From assembly GCF_003182095.1 (NCBI RefSeq), contig NZ_QGTJ01000003.1, forward strand, positions 62,001-126,000: a DNA stretch of 64,000 nucleotides. Reading direction: 5' to 3'. Numbering within the stretch: position 1 is the stretch's first letter; each line of letters starts with the position of its first letter. The stretch is from Plasticicumulans acidivorans. GTDB taxonomy: Bacteria; Pseudomonadota; Gammaproteobacteria; Competibacterales; Competibacteraceae. The notes beneath the pieces were generated by a model. The model ran no database searches. It saw only the letters and a program-made list of their open reading frames with translations, and was not told the origin of the DNA. This document shows, in pieces, positions 56,277 through 64,000 of this stretch. Made by a program: the position numbers and the translations under genes.

Positions 56277-57508
56277 CGCGGCGTCTCCGTATCGAGCGGG
56301 GCAGCAAGCGGCTTCGGCGCGCTGCTGAAGGCTTCACCGTAGGCCCGGCGCACCGCCTCGGCATCGACCTGACCGCCTCCGCGCAGCGCGGCGAAGTACG
56401 CGCAGGCGGCGCGGCCGAGGGCATAGGTGGTCGCGCCGCTGGTACTCGCGCCCCACACCGCGCCGACGCTCTGGCCGATGCCCGGCACCAGCTTGGCCAG
56501 CTCGCGCCCGGCGTAGCGCGCCAGATAACCAGCGCTGATGCCGAGCCCGAGCGCGGCGAGGAATTCGCCGCCGAGGCGGGCATCGAGCTCGAAGCCGTAC
56601 AGCGCGGCCAGCGTGTGCAGCAGCTTGGCCTGCACCGCCGGCACGCCGAAAGCACCGGCCGCCGGCAGCGCGCCGAGTGCGGTCGCCGCCAGGGCGTAGC
56701 CGCGGATGTGCGTCTCGGCCGTGCGGCTGAACAGATCCTGCACCGCGGCATCGGCGCCGAGCAGCGCGCGCAGGCCGAGCGGCAGCGCGCTTTCGATGGC
56801 GTTCCACAGCGCATCGAGGCCGTAGTCGGTCGGCGGATAGCCGTCCTCGGCCAGCGTCAGGTCGATCGGCACACAGCGTGGCGGCTCGCCCGGCAGATCA
56901 CGCAGGGCGATGCGCTGCGCCGCCAGCGCCCGGCGCAACTCGACCGGTACGCTGTCGGGCAGCAGCGGCTCGGCATACGGATACGGCATGCCGTGCGCCA
57001 TGCCCGGCGCGTAGCCCTCGTGCAGACAGGTCTGCGCCACCACCAGCGCCCATTCCGGGTGACGCGCGCGCACCGCGCGCAGCGCCTCGAACGCAGCGCC
57101 CTGCGGCGGATCGAGCGCACGCATCACCGCCAGCAGCAGGTGTGCCTGGCCCTCGCAGAAGGCGATGTCCTCGGCCGGATCGTAGGCCACCTCGCCGAGG
57201 CCGCGGGTATCGAGAAACCGCACCAGTGGCATGCCCGCCGGATAGTCGTAGAGCCGGGCGCTGCGCGTGCACGGGCGAAAGCCGTTGCCGATGTCGGCGT
57301 CGGCGCTGCCGGTGAGCGCGCGCACGATCGAGGTCTTGCCCGACTGCGCCTTGCCGAACAGCCAGATCACCGGCACCGGCTGCTGTGTGCGGGCCTGGCG
57401 CAGCAGGGCATCGAGTTCGGCCGGATCGACGCGCGGCTTGAGCAGCGCCTCGCGCAGCGCGCTCCAGCCGTCGGTCAGCGATGTAAGGTAGGCGTTCCAG
57501 TCAGGCAT
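56273..57508 (-). CDS. GTPase with DUF697 domain
   Basis: A 411-residue protein; ATG at 57508 with GGGAG ribosome site. GTPase domain: G1 LFGKAQSGKTSIVRALTG near 52-69, G3 FLDTRGLGEV, with AQTCLHEGY where a G4 motif would be expected, so the nucleotide specificity may be altered. The C-terminal DUF697 region (about 265-385) contains hydrophobic helices IRGYALAATALGALPAAGAF and LGLGISAGYLARYAGRELAK that may insert in or lie on the membrane. It resembles YcjF-like proteins. Its gene overlaps the following GTPase gene by 4 bases. Confidence 0.82.
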   Translation of the reverse strand: MPDWNAYLTSLTDGWSALREALLKPRVDPAELDALLRQARTQQPVPVIWLFGKAQSGKTSIVRALTGSADADIGNGFRPCTRSARLYDYPAGMPLVRFLDTRGLGEVAYDPAEDIAFCEGQAHLLLAVMRALDPPQGAAFEALRAVRARHPEWALVVAQTCLHEGYAPGMAHGMPYPYAEPLLPDSVPVELRRALAAQRIALRDLPGEPPRCVPIDLTLAEDGYPPTDYGLDALWNAIESALPLGLRALLGADAAVQDLFSRTAETHIRGYALAATALGALPAAGAFGVPAVQAKLLHTLAALYGFELDARLGGEFLAALGLGISAGYLARYAGRELAKLVPGIGQSVGAVWGASTSGATTYALGRAACAYFAALRGGGQVDAEAVRRAYGEAFSSAPKPLAAPLDTETPR

Positions 57509-57560
57509 GGCGGGCTCCCTGTGCCGCGGGCATGGTGATGTTTTGCGATATGGTGGCAGC

Positions 57561-57586
57561 GAAACGATATCCGAGAGGATCGTTTC
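57561..57586. promoter_or_regulatory. Inverted repeat between GTPase and aldo/keto reductase genes
   Basis: GAAACGAT-N10-ATCGTTTC is a perfect 8-bp dyad with one-turn-plus spacing in the 269-bp divergent gap (57509-57777). It is the size of a dimeric repressor site and lies 53 bases upstream of the GTPase start. The rest of the gap shows no gene. Confidence 0.5.
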
Positions 57587-57777
57587 ATCTGCCTTCACCG
57601 CTGCGGGCTTCCCCCCGGGCTACGCGTCGGTGCCTTGACAACCCGACTCCGTGCCGCGGTTTGCCGCTGACGCCTCCCGACAGCCGCCCCGCGACCGGGC
57701 ACCGCCGTGCTCCGTCCGGCACACGGCGGTCGCACCGCTCCGCTACGCCGGACGCTGCTGGCAGACAGGGGATCGAG

Positions 57778-58776
57778 ATGGAAACCATACAGATCGCGAA
57801 CACCGGCCTGACCACCTCCCGCATCGCACTCGGCACCTGGGCGATCGGCGGCTGGATGTGGGGCGGTAGCGACGAACGCGAAGCGATCGCCACATTGCAG
57901 AATGCCATCGAGGAAGGCATTACGCTGATCGATACCGCGCCGGTCTACGGCTTCGGACGCGCCGAGGAAATCGTCGGCAAGGCCCTGAGCGGCGGCCGCC
58001 GTGCCAAGGTGCTGATCGCCACCAAGGCCGGTCTGGAATGGAGCAACGACGGCAAGGTCGTGCGCAATGCCTCGGCCCGACGCCTGCGCCGCGAACTGGA
58101 AGACTCACTGCAGCGGCTGCGCACCGACCGCATCGACCTCTACCAGATCCACTGGCCCGACCCGCAGACGCCGATCGAGGAAACCGCCGCGGTGATGGCC
58201 GAATTCCTGCGCGAAGGCCACATCCGCGCCATCGGCGTCAGCAACTTCAATCCCGAGCAGATGGCCGCCTTCGCCGCCGTCGCCCCGCTGCACACCGTGC
58301 AGCCGCCGTACAACCTGTTCGAACGCGGCATCGAGGCCGACGTGCTGCCCTACGCCCGCAGCCACGGCCTGACCGTGCTTGCCTATGGCGCGCTGTGCCG
58401 CGGCCTGCTCAGCGGCGCGGTGACGCGCTCGCGGCGCTTCAGCGGCGACGACCTGCGCCAGTTCGACCCGAAGTTCAACGAACCGCGCCGCAGCCAGTAC
58501 CTCGCCGTGGTCGACGAGCTGGAACGGCTGGCGCAGCAGCGCTTCGGCAAGAACGTGCTGGCGCTGGCGCTGCGCTGGCTGCTCGATCAGGGACCGGTGA
58601 TCGCGCTGTGGGGCGCGCGGCGGCCCGGCCAGCTGGCTCCGCTCGCCGATGCGCTGGGCTGGCGGCTCGATGCCGAAACCATGACCGAAATCGACCAGAT
58701 CATCGCCCGCCACGTCACCGACCCGATCGGTGCGGAATTCATGGCCCCGCCGGCGCGCGAGCTGGCAAACTCCTGA
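57778..58776 (+). CDS. Aldo/keto reductase (YajO/Gpr-like)
   Basis: A 332-residue NADPH-linked reductase; ATG at 57778 (METIQIANTG). Catalytic tetrad: Asp52 and Tyr57 (IDTAPVYGFG), Lys83 (IATKAGLEW) and His125 (YQIHWPDPQTP). The region GVSNFNPEQMAAF is the standard family loop. The cofactor loop WGARRPGQLAPLADALGW differs from the other aldo/keto reductase in the window, and the two belong to different subgroups. The long open frame upstream (from 57532) is not supported by composition. Confidence 0.92.
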   Translation: METIQIANTGLTTSRIALGTWAIGGWMWGGSDEREAIATLQNAIEEGITLIDTAPVYGFGRAEEIVGKALSGGRRAKVLIATKAGLEWSNDGKVVRNASARRLRRELEDSLQRLRTDRIDLYQIHWPDPQTPIEETAAVMAEFLREGHIRAIGVSNFNPEQMAAFAAVAPLHTVQPPYNLFERGIEADVLPYARSHGLTVLAYGALCRGLLSGAVTRSRRFSGDDLRQFDPKFNEPRRSQYLAVVDELERLAQQRFGKNVLALALRWLLDQGPVIALWGARRPGQLAPLADALGWRLDAETMTEIDQIIARHVTDPIGAEFMAPPARELANS

Positions 58777-58840
58777 CCCGCCCCGGCGCCGCAGCTCCAT
58801 GGCGGCGCCGCTTCCTGCAGCTTCCGAGGTCATCGCCCCG

Positions 58841-59194
58841 ATGAGCACATCCCCCGCACTGCTCGCCTACGAGGTCTACGCCCAGACCGGCGAGCAGGGC
58901 TGCTTCGTCTTTGCCGCCTCGCACGAGGCGGCCATCACCCAGGGTGCCGCCGAACTCGACATCGCCGTCGACACCATCGAGTGCGCCCTGCGCATGCCCG
59001 AATTCGACCGCTACGCCCCCGGCCCCGTCCCCCTCGCCGCACTGCTCGAACAGGGCTGCGAATTCGTCTGCCCGACCTGCGGCCAGACCATCAGCAGCGG
59101 CGCCCGCGACAAGAAAGGCCAGCCGCTGCAGCCGGTGATCAGCGGCGACGAGGTGTACTGCTGCGCCGCACACGCGCCCGCGGCGCAGGCTTGA
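58841..59194 (+). CDS. Small zinc-ribbon-like hypothetical protein
   Basis: A 117-residue acidic protein starting at MSTSPAL. The first 70 residues form a probable alpha/beta unit (YEVYAQTGEQGCFVFAASHE). The C terminus has CPTCGQTISSGAR and YCCAAH, a CxxC...CCxxH arrangement that could bind zinc. Not recognised as a named family. It lies 64 bases after the aldo/keto reductase and ends just before an intrinsic terminator, so it probably shares that transcript. Confidence 0.65.
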   Translation: MSTSPALLAYEVYAQTGEQGCFVFAASHEAAITQGAAELDIAVDTIECALRMPEFDRYAPGPVPLAALLEQGCEFVCPTCGQTISSGARDKKGQPLQPVISGDEVYCCAAHAPAAQA

Positions 59195-59198
59195 GCAC

Positions 59199-59219
59199 AC
59201 CGGCGTCGACGCCGGTTTT
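59199..59219 (+). terminator. Intrinsic terminator
   Basis: ACCGGCG-TCGA-CGCCGGT followed directly by TTT: a perfect 7-bp stem with a short T-run, 4 bases after the stop codon of the zinc-ribbon protein. It ends the aldo/keto reductase transcript and separates it from the convergent restriction genes. Confidence 0.75.
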
Positions 59220-59251
59220 CAGGCAGCGCACGGCCAGCGCATGTCTGACGA

Positions 59252-59995
59252 TCACGGCGTCAGGCGCGCGGCCTGCGCGGCGATGTGACCAGCCAGGCTG
59301 CTGACAAACGTCCGCAGACTGCTCATCGCCGACAACTCGGCGAAATCGCCGGTATCCACCGCGCGGCGCGGCGTGGCGATCAGCGCCGCCGTGGTGTAGA
59401 GCTGCTCCTGCACCAGACGCTGACACAGCAGCTCATAGCGTTCGAGGTACGACGCGCCCTTGAATGCCGCGGCCACCGGAAAGTGCGGCGATGTATCCCG
59501 CACCGCGCTGCGCGACGCCGGCGCATCCTCGACCAGCATCAGCCAGCCGACGAAGGGACGCGGCTGCTGACCGAAGGCCCCTTCCCGGTAGGCCGTCCAC
59601 AGGTCATGCGCCGTGCCGATGGCTTCCTCGGCGCGGTTGTTGAAGTTGTTTCCGAACGATGGACCCACCTGACTTTTCAGCTCGATGGCAGCAATCAGCT
59701 GGCCCTGGTGGATCACCAGCAGATCCCACAACTTCGTCGGGCGGAAGTAACCGGGCAGGCTCAGCATCGCCCGCTGCTGGTGAATCTTGGCATCGGCCAG
59801 CCCATTGGCCCTGATGATGTCGAGCATCAGAGCCAGAAAACCGTCCATGTTTTTACCCGCGGTCACGCCGGCGCGCTCACCCTGATCGGCTTTACCCGAC
59901 TCGATCTGCTTTTGCCTCGCCGCGTCGCGATGGCCCCAGAACGTCTGCACGGCGGCGCGGGCTTTGCGTTCGTAGTCGACGAGATCGAGTGGCAT
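59252..59995 (-). CDS. Type II restriction endonuclease, PaeR7I/XhoI family (CTCGAG)
   Basis: A 247-residue endonuclease nearly collinear with PaeR7I as I remember it: [103 protein letters not shown]. The catalytic PD-(D/E)xK-type core is in the AAIELKSQ strand (Glu and Lys). By family it should cut CTCGAG after C. The gene begins immediately after the methyltransferase stop, with no gap. Confidence 0.93.
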   Translation of the reverse strand: MPLDLVDYERKARAAVQTFWGHRDAARQKQIESGKADQGERAGVTAGKNMDGFLALMLDIIRANGLADAKIHQQRAMLSLPGYFRPTKLWDLLVIHQGQLIAAIELKSQVGPSFGNNFNNRAEEAIGTAHDLWTAYREGAFGQQPRPFVGWLMLVEDAPASRSAVRDTSPHFPVAAAFKGASYLERYELLCQRLVQEQLYTTAALIATPRRAVDTGDFAELSAMSSLRTFVSSLAGHIAAQAARLTP

Positions 59996-61729
59996 TCATG
60001 CTCCATTGCCGCCGAGGGCGGCGCGTTCTTCGCGGTTCAGGCCATAGAGCTCGAATACCGCCCGGTTGCAGGCGGGCACGTCTCGTTCGATGGCCGCCGC
60101 GACCAGGGCGCTGCGCAGCGGTGCAGGCACATCGACCCAGCACGGAATACGGATGCGGCGCAGGTACTGCGCCTGGAAACGCAAAAATCCACCACGCATT
60201 TTCGTTGAATACGTTGCCACGAACAGGCGCGCGACCGCGGACAGCAGCACCGCCTGCAATGCCCGCAGATCCCAGTCGCTGGACGTGACGTAGTAAAGAT
60301 TGTGGTGGGGATACAGCGCACCGCCTTCAAAGACGACATGCGCCTCACCCTTGATGTCCGGGATCAGCAACTTCGGCCGCGCGGCCAGTGCCGGCGTGAT
60401 GCGGTCGATCGTGCGATACCAGCTGGCCGGAGCCTTGCGCGCGCAGTGGCGCCCGGCGATCACTTGCCGCCGCGCCTCCAGGTAGCGGCGCAGGCGCGGA
60501 TAGGCGTCGAGATCGACCAGCCCGCCCGCTTCGGCAAACGGATTGATGACGCCCTGACCGCGCCACCTCACCTCACCGGACAGAATGTCCCGCGTCGTCA
60601 CCAGCGGCAGCTTGCGCCCGGCTTCGACATCGAGCGTCTCGAAGTCGCCGATGAAGGCCTCGTCCGCCCCGGTAGCGACACCGATCCCGACCTTGCAGCC
60701 CGCGGCCTCCAGCACGGGCAGGCGCGCTTCCAGCCGGCGCATCAGCCTCATCTGTACGGAGGACTCCAGCAGCCACGGCTCCGCGCCCTGAGTGACACGT
60801 TCGAGCACGCCCACCGGGCTGCCGGTCTTCGGCAGCGCCGGTGCGCGCAGCAGGCCAGCCAGTGTGCTCAGCGCTGTCCGTTCGATGGCCGGACGCTGCG
60901 CGATGCGGGTTTCCCCCGCGGCTTCGCGGCTGATGATGGTAATCGCCGGGTAAGCCACCACAGCCGCATGAAAAGCCGGCGTATCCACCATGTCGACATA
61001 GATCTTCAGGTGAAAACGCTCGGCCACGAGCCGGCGCAGAGGTCCGCCATAGCGGTTCTTCATCCAGCGATCGGCACAGATGAAGCCCAGACTCCCACCC
61101 TCCGACAGCAGTGACAGCGAACGCTCGATGAAGGGCACATAAAGATCGGCCCGGTCGTACATCGTCTGGTAGCGGCGGCGGTACTCGGCCAGCAGCGGCG
61201 CCGGAATCAGTTCCTGACGGACATAGGGCGGATTACCGACGACGAAGTCGAAGGTGCCCTGCAGCGGCGTCAGCAGGAAATCCCCCTGCGCCAGCCAGCG
61301 CCGGGCCAGGAGCGTAGCGACGGGCGCCGTCATGCCCTCGTGCATGAGCCGCGCGACGACGGCGGCATGAGTGCCGAGAAACGTGTCGTGGTGCAGCTCG
61401 ACCGCCCGGATCGCATCACCCAGTGCATCGAGGGTATCGGCCGCGGAAGCATCCGGCCTCGCGGCCCGCCAGGCGCGCAGCAGCCGGTCGATGCTCGGCA
61501 GCAGGAAATCCCCGCCACCGCAGGACGGCTCCAGAAGCCGCTGTTCATGCAGTGCCCGATCCGCCGTGTAGCCGGCCAGATCGAGGATGAAATCCACCAC
61601 TTCGGGGCGCGTGAAAACAGCCCCGCGGGCTTCCAGCCCGCCGCCGGTCGCCAGCCCTTCGGTGGCCGCCTTGAGCGGGCATGCCGCGGCAGCAGCGGGC
61701 TCATGGGCAACGCCCGGTAGCAATGCCAT
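59996..61729 (-). CDS. Adenine-N6 DNA methyltransferase of the PaeR7I-type system
   Basis: A 577-residue gamma-class N6-adenine methyltransferase (Eco57I-like). Motif [15 protein letters not shown] binds S-adenosylmethionine; the catalytic motif IV is [14 protein letters not shown] target-recognition region spans the C-terminal half. The region [20 protein letters not shown] is typical of PaeR7I/XhoI methylases. The first ~35 residues are Ala-rich, so a start nearer [11 protein letters not shown] is possible. It protects CTCGAG by methylating the adenine. Methylase first, endonuclease second is a safe order for establishment in a new host. Confidence 0.93.
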   Translation of the reverse strand: MALLPGVAHEPAAAAACPLKAATEGLATGGGLEARGAVFTRPEVVDFILDLAGYTADRALHEQRLLEPSCGGGDFLLPSIDRLLRAWRAARPDASAADTLDALGDAIRAVELHHDTFLGTHAAVVARLMHEGMTAPVATLLARRWLAQGDFLLTPLQGTFDFVVGNPPYVRQELIPAPLLAEYRRRYQTMYDRADLYVPFIERSLSLLSEGGSLGFICADRWMKNRYGGPLRRLVAERFHLKIYVDMVDTPAFHAAVVAYPAITIISREAAGETRIAQRPAIERTALSTLAGLLRAPALPKTGSPVGVLERVTQGAEPWLLESSVQMRLMRRLEARLPVLEAAGCKVGIGVATGADEAFIGDFETLDVEAGRKLPLVTTRDILSGEVRWRGQGVINPFAEAGGLVDLDAYPRLRRYLEARRQVIAGRHCARKAPASWYRTIDRITPALAARPKLLIPDIKGEAHVVFEGGALYPHHNLYYVTSSDWDLRALQAVLLSAVARLFVATYSTKMRGGFLRFQAQYLRRIRIPCWVDVPAPLRSALVAAAIERDVPACNRAVFELYGLNREERAALGGNGA

Positions 61730-62199
61730 ACGTGTCTCACTGAATCGCGGTGGATACGCCGTGATACGCCCGCGGCGCGGGTCATGCGCATCCGCAGTTT
61801 ACGGCCAACGGGGGGTGGATCAGGATCTTGGCGGCGCAGCGGTTTTACCGCGGGCGCCGCGGCGCAGGCATCCGTCAGCCGCACGACCCGGTGCGAGGAT
61901 ATTGGCAACCCAGTCGCAGGTCGAGCCTGAGCCTGAGCACAGCGCCGCCGACACATAAGCCTGAACCGGCTGACGGCGCACCGTACAGCCTGGCCGTGGG
62001 CCTGGCAGCAGTGCGGGCTTTGCTGATATGGCGGCAAGCGCGAGAGCCATGAGCCGGTGGTCTTCATCACCGGCATGTCGACCACCTGCAGGCAGCGACG
62101 CCAGCGCGCGGCGATCGAGGATCACCGCCGCGGGCACTGCCGGTGCTGCGCACCGTCTTCGCCCGCCGCGGCTGAGCGGCCCGGCGGGCGCAGCCGGCG
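61730..62199. other. 470-bp gap upstream of the methyltransferase
   Basis: No gene supported: the short frames on either strand have no family features. I see no controller-protein gene, tRNA or insertion element, and no direct repeats that would mark an integration of the restriction module. Confidence 0.4.
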
Positions 62200-63369
62200 T
62201 CAGCCGCCGGCCCGGGCCTGCCGCACGCTCAGCAGCGCCACAAACAGCGCGCCGGCCAGGCCGGCGGACACCATCAGCCCGGGCGCGCCGAGCCGGGCGA
62301 CCAGCGTTCCGGTCACGATCGGCCCGAGCACGCTGCCCAGCGTGTAGGCCATGGCGATCGCCGCCATCGCCGTCGACACCTGCCGCTCCTCGACGCGCGC
62401 GCCGGCTTCGATCACCGCCAGCGTGTTCATGCCGCCGATGGCGCCGCCCCACAGGAACACCAGGCCACTCATCAGCCACGGCAACGGCTGGCTGAGCGGG
62501 ATCAGCCAGGCACCGAGGCAGAGGATCGTGCCGCACAGCAGCTGGCTGCTCGTGTAGGAGCTTTTGTCGGCCAGCCAGCCGATCGGCAGCTGCAGCACGG
62601 TGCCGCCGACGCCGAACACCGACACCAGCACGGTCGCCGCTGCCAGCAGATACCCGGCCGACAGGCTGTAACTGGCGAGGAAGGAAATCGACGAGGTTTC
62701 CGCGAAGCCCGCGACGAAGGCGCCGCACAGGGCGATCGGAATCACGCCGAACAACTGGCTGCGATGCTTCTCGACGGGGGTCAGCGGGCGGGCGTCGTAT
62801 TTGCCCAGCGTCAGCGTGATGCCGGCGGACAGGCAGACCAGCGCTGCGCAGGCGTAATACGGCAGGGCGCTGTCGACGCCGGACACCAGCAGCAGCAGGG
62901 GGCCGACCGCGATGCCCAGCCCCATCAGTGTTTCGTGCACGCCGATGGCGCGCCCGCGGCTGCTCCGGGGCGCGACGGCAACGATCCAGGTATCACAGGC
63001 GATCCAGCGCAGGATCAGGCCGGCGCCGAGCAGGAAGTTGAACGCGAACAGGCTGCGCAGGTCGCGGCTCTGACTCATGCCGAACAGGGCGGCGATGCTC
63101 AGCGCGGCCCCCAGCAGGTTGGCGCTGAGCAGCCCGCTGCGGGCCAGCAGGCGCGGCACCAGCGTGTGCAGCAGCAGGATGGCGATCCACGAGGCGCTGA
63201 CGACGCCGCCGATCGCCGTCGAGGCCACGCCCTGACGTTCCAATGACAGCGACAGCAGCGGAGTCACGGTGCCGATCTGCACGATCTGCGACAGCCCCGA
63301 GAGTGTGTTGATACGGGCCAGCACCGACCAGCGCTGCCGGTCGGAATGAGCCAAAGCCAAACGATCCAT
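62200..63369 (-). CDS. MFS transporter
   Basis: A 389-residue, 12-segment inner-membrane transporter of the sugar/drug exporter type (YcaD-like). The start at 63369 (MDRLALA) has a GGAAGG ribosome site 6 bases upstream; a GTG at 63432 would overlap the neighbouring gene and is less likely. The A-like motif region between TM2 and TM3 is VPRLLARSGLLSANLLGAAL; central loop GKYDARPLTPVEKHRSQLFG; second-half motif GWLADKSSYTSSQLL. Substrate unknown. It follows the hydrolase gene by about 60 bases on the same strand. Confidence 0.88.
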   Translation of the reverse strand: MDRLALAHSDRQRWSVLARINTLSGLSQIVQIGTVTPLLSLSLERQGVASTAIGGVVSASWIAILLLHTLVPRLLARSGLLSANLLGAALSIAALFGMSQSRDLRSLFAFNFLLGAGLILRWIACDTWIVAVAPRSSRGRAIGVHETLMGLGIAVGPLLLLVSGVDSALPYYACAALVCLSAGITLTLGKYDARPLTPVEKHRSQLFGVIPIALCGAFVAGFAETSSISFLASYSLSAGYLLAAATVLVSVFGVGGTVLQLPIGWLADKSSYTSSQLLCGTILCLGAWLIPLSQPLPWLMSGLVFLWGGAIGGMNTLAVIEAGARVEERQVSTAMAAIAMAYTLGSVLGPIVTGTLVARLGAPGLMVSAGLAGALFVALLSVRQARAGG

Positions 63370-63428
63370 GTCTTGCCTTCCATTGGCTGGCGCGCGCATC
63401 CCTGTCGCGCGAATGACCGGGGGCAACC

Positions 63429-64000
63429 TCACGCCGCGCGGCCGGTCACCTCGTGCACGAAATCAGCGATCAGGCCCAGAACCTGCTCCGGCTGCTCGCG
63501 CACCGGGTTGTGCGCGCAGTTCTCCAGCAGGCGGGCGTCGACCGGGCCGCCGGTCTGCGCGGCGATGGCCTCGACCTGGCGCGGCGTGCCGTACTCGTCG
63601 TCGATGCCCTGCATCACCAGCAGCGGCACGTGGATCGCCGGCAGGTAGTGTTCGAGGTTCCAGTCGGCGAAATCGGCACGCAGCCAGGTGTCGTTCCAGC
63701 CGAAGAAGGCGCAGTCGACGTTGTCACCGTGGTATTTGGCCAAGCGCTCGCGCAGACCGCGCTGCTCCCAGGCAACCCGCGCGGCGCGGATGCCGGCAAG
63801 GGTGACGTCCTCGACGAAGACATGGGCGGCCATCGTCACCGCACCGCGCACGCGCGGGTCGTAGACGCCACCGGCATGAATCAGCGCGATCGAACCGCCG
63901 TCGCTGTGGCCGATCAGCACCGCCGTCTCGATGCCGACGGCGTCGAGCACCTGCGGCAGCACGCCGAGCGCCTCGCGGTGCACGTAGTCTTTCGGCCGCG
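63429..64000 (-). CDS. Alpha/beta hydrolase (5' end outside window)
   Basis: The C-terminal 190 residues of an alpha/beta-hydrolase-fold enzyme; the frame runs off the window end (reading RPKDYVHREALG at the edge), so the true start lies beyond 64000. The nucleophile elbow is GHSDGGSIAL; the acid is probably in MQGIDDEYGT and the catalytic His in ENCAHNPVREQP. Family members are esterases, lactonases or C-C hydrolases. It is followed by the MFS gene, forming a possible hydrolase-exporter unit. Confidence 0.85.
   Translation of the reverse strand, partial: RPKDYVHREALGVLPQVLDAVGIETAVLIGHSDGGSIALIHAGGVYDPRVRGAVTMAAHVFVEDVTLAGIRAARVAWEQRGLRERLAKYHGDNVDCAFFGWNDTWLRADFADWNLEHYLPAIHVPLLVMQGIDDEYGTPRQVEAIAAQTGGPVDARLLENCAHNPVREQPEQVLGLIADFVHEVTGRAA

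Overview
This 64 kb window is a high-GC (roughly 70 percent by eye) proteobacterial chromosome segment. A PEP-CTERM surface protein with its TPR partner, a sigma-54-type promoter, CRP/Vfr-type sites and a PaeR7I-type restriction system suggest a gamma- or betaproteobacterium, more likely the former. No rRNA, tRNA, CRISPR array, transposase or prophage core was seen.

Layout. 1-5.3 kb: a fused HyuA-HyuB 5-oxoprolinase/hydantoinase, a kinase-like orphan and a pirin. 5.7-9.9 kb: a PEP-CTERM protein and PrsT-like TPR protein behind a candidate sigma-54 promoter. 10-16.8 kb: two MarR regulators with clear palindromic operators, an NTF2-like protein, a DUF3750 protein, a chemoreceptor, a GcvA-like LysR regulator, a hidden 61-residue DUF1127 protein and an EamA transporter. 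16.8-26.3 kb: an 11-gene minus-strand operon whose leader carries a strong match to the ykkC/guanidine-I riboswitch. It encodes a complete ABC importer, a creatininase-family enzyme, a biuret-hydrolase-like cysteine hydrolase, a metallo-beta-lactamase-fold hydrolase, an EamA transporter, two SDRs, a membrane di-iron desaturase/hydroxylase and an unknown protein. There is no guanidine carboxylase, allophanate hydrolase or ureohydrolase, so this looks like an unusual guanidine or guanidino-compound pathway. 26.5-33.4 kb: a divergent LysR regulator and a ydcSTUV-patD polyamine import/oxidation operon.

33.5-43.4 kb: a flavin reductase, a large type V-secretion-like surface protein split by a frameshift, a PG-binding/M15 peptidase paired with a secreted small protein, an aspartate:alanine-exchanger-family transporter and a gamma-glutamyltransferase. 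43.5-48.9 kb: two translationally coupled P-loop ATPases, the second a STAND-like protein with near-identical TPR repeats, overlapping a glycerate kinase. 49.5-58.8 kb: two aldo/keto reductases, a c-di-GMP response regulator coupled to an HDOD histidine kinase, and two coupled GTPases. 59.2-61.7 kb: a PaeR7I/XhoI-type restriction-modification pair (CTCGAG). 62.2-64 kb: an MFS transporter and an alpha/beta hydrolase cut by the window end.

Cross-cutting signals: three perfect TGTGA-N6-TCACA sites lie between genes, upstream of the chemoreceptor, the surface protein and the HDOD kinase/c-di-GMP pair. CTCGAG seems absent from the window although CTCGAA is common, as expected for restriction-site avoidance.
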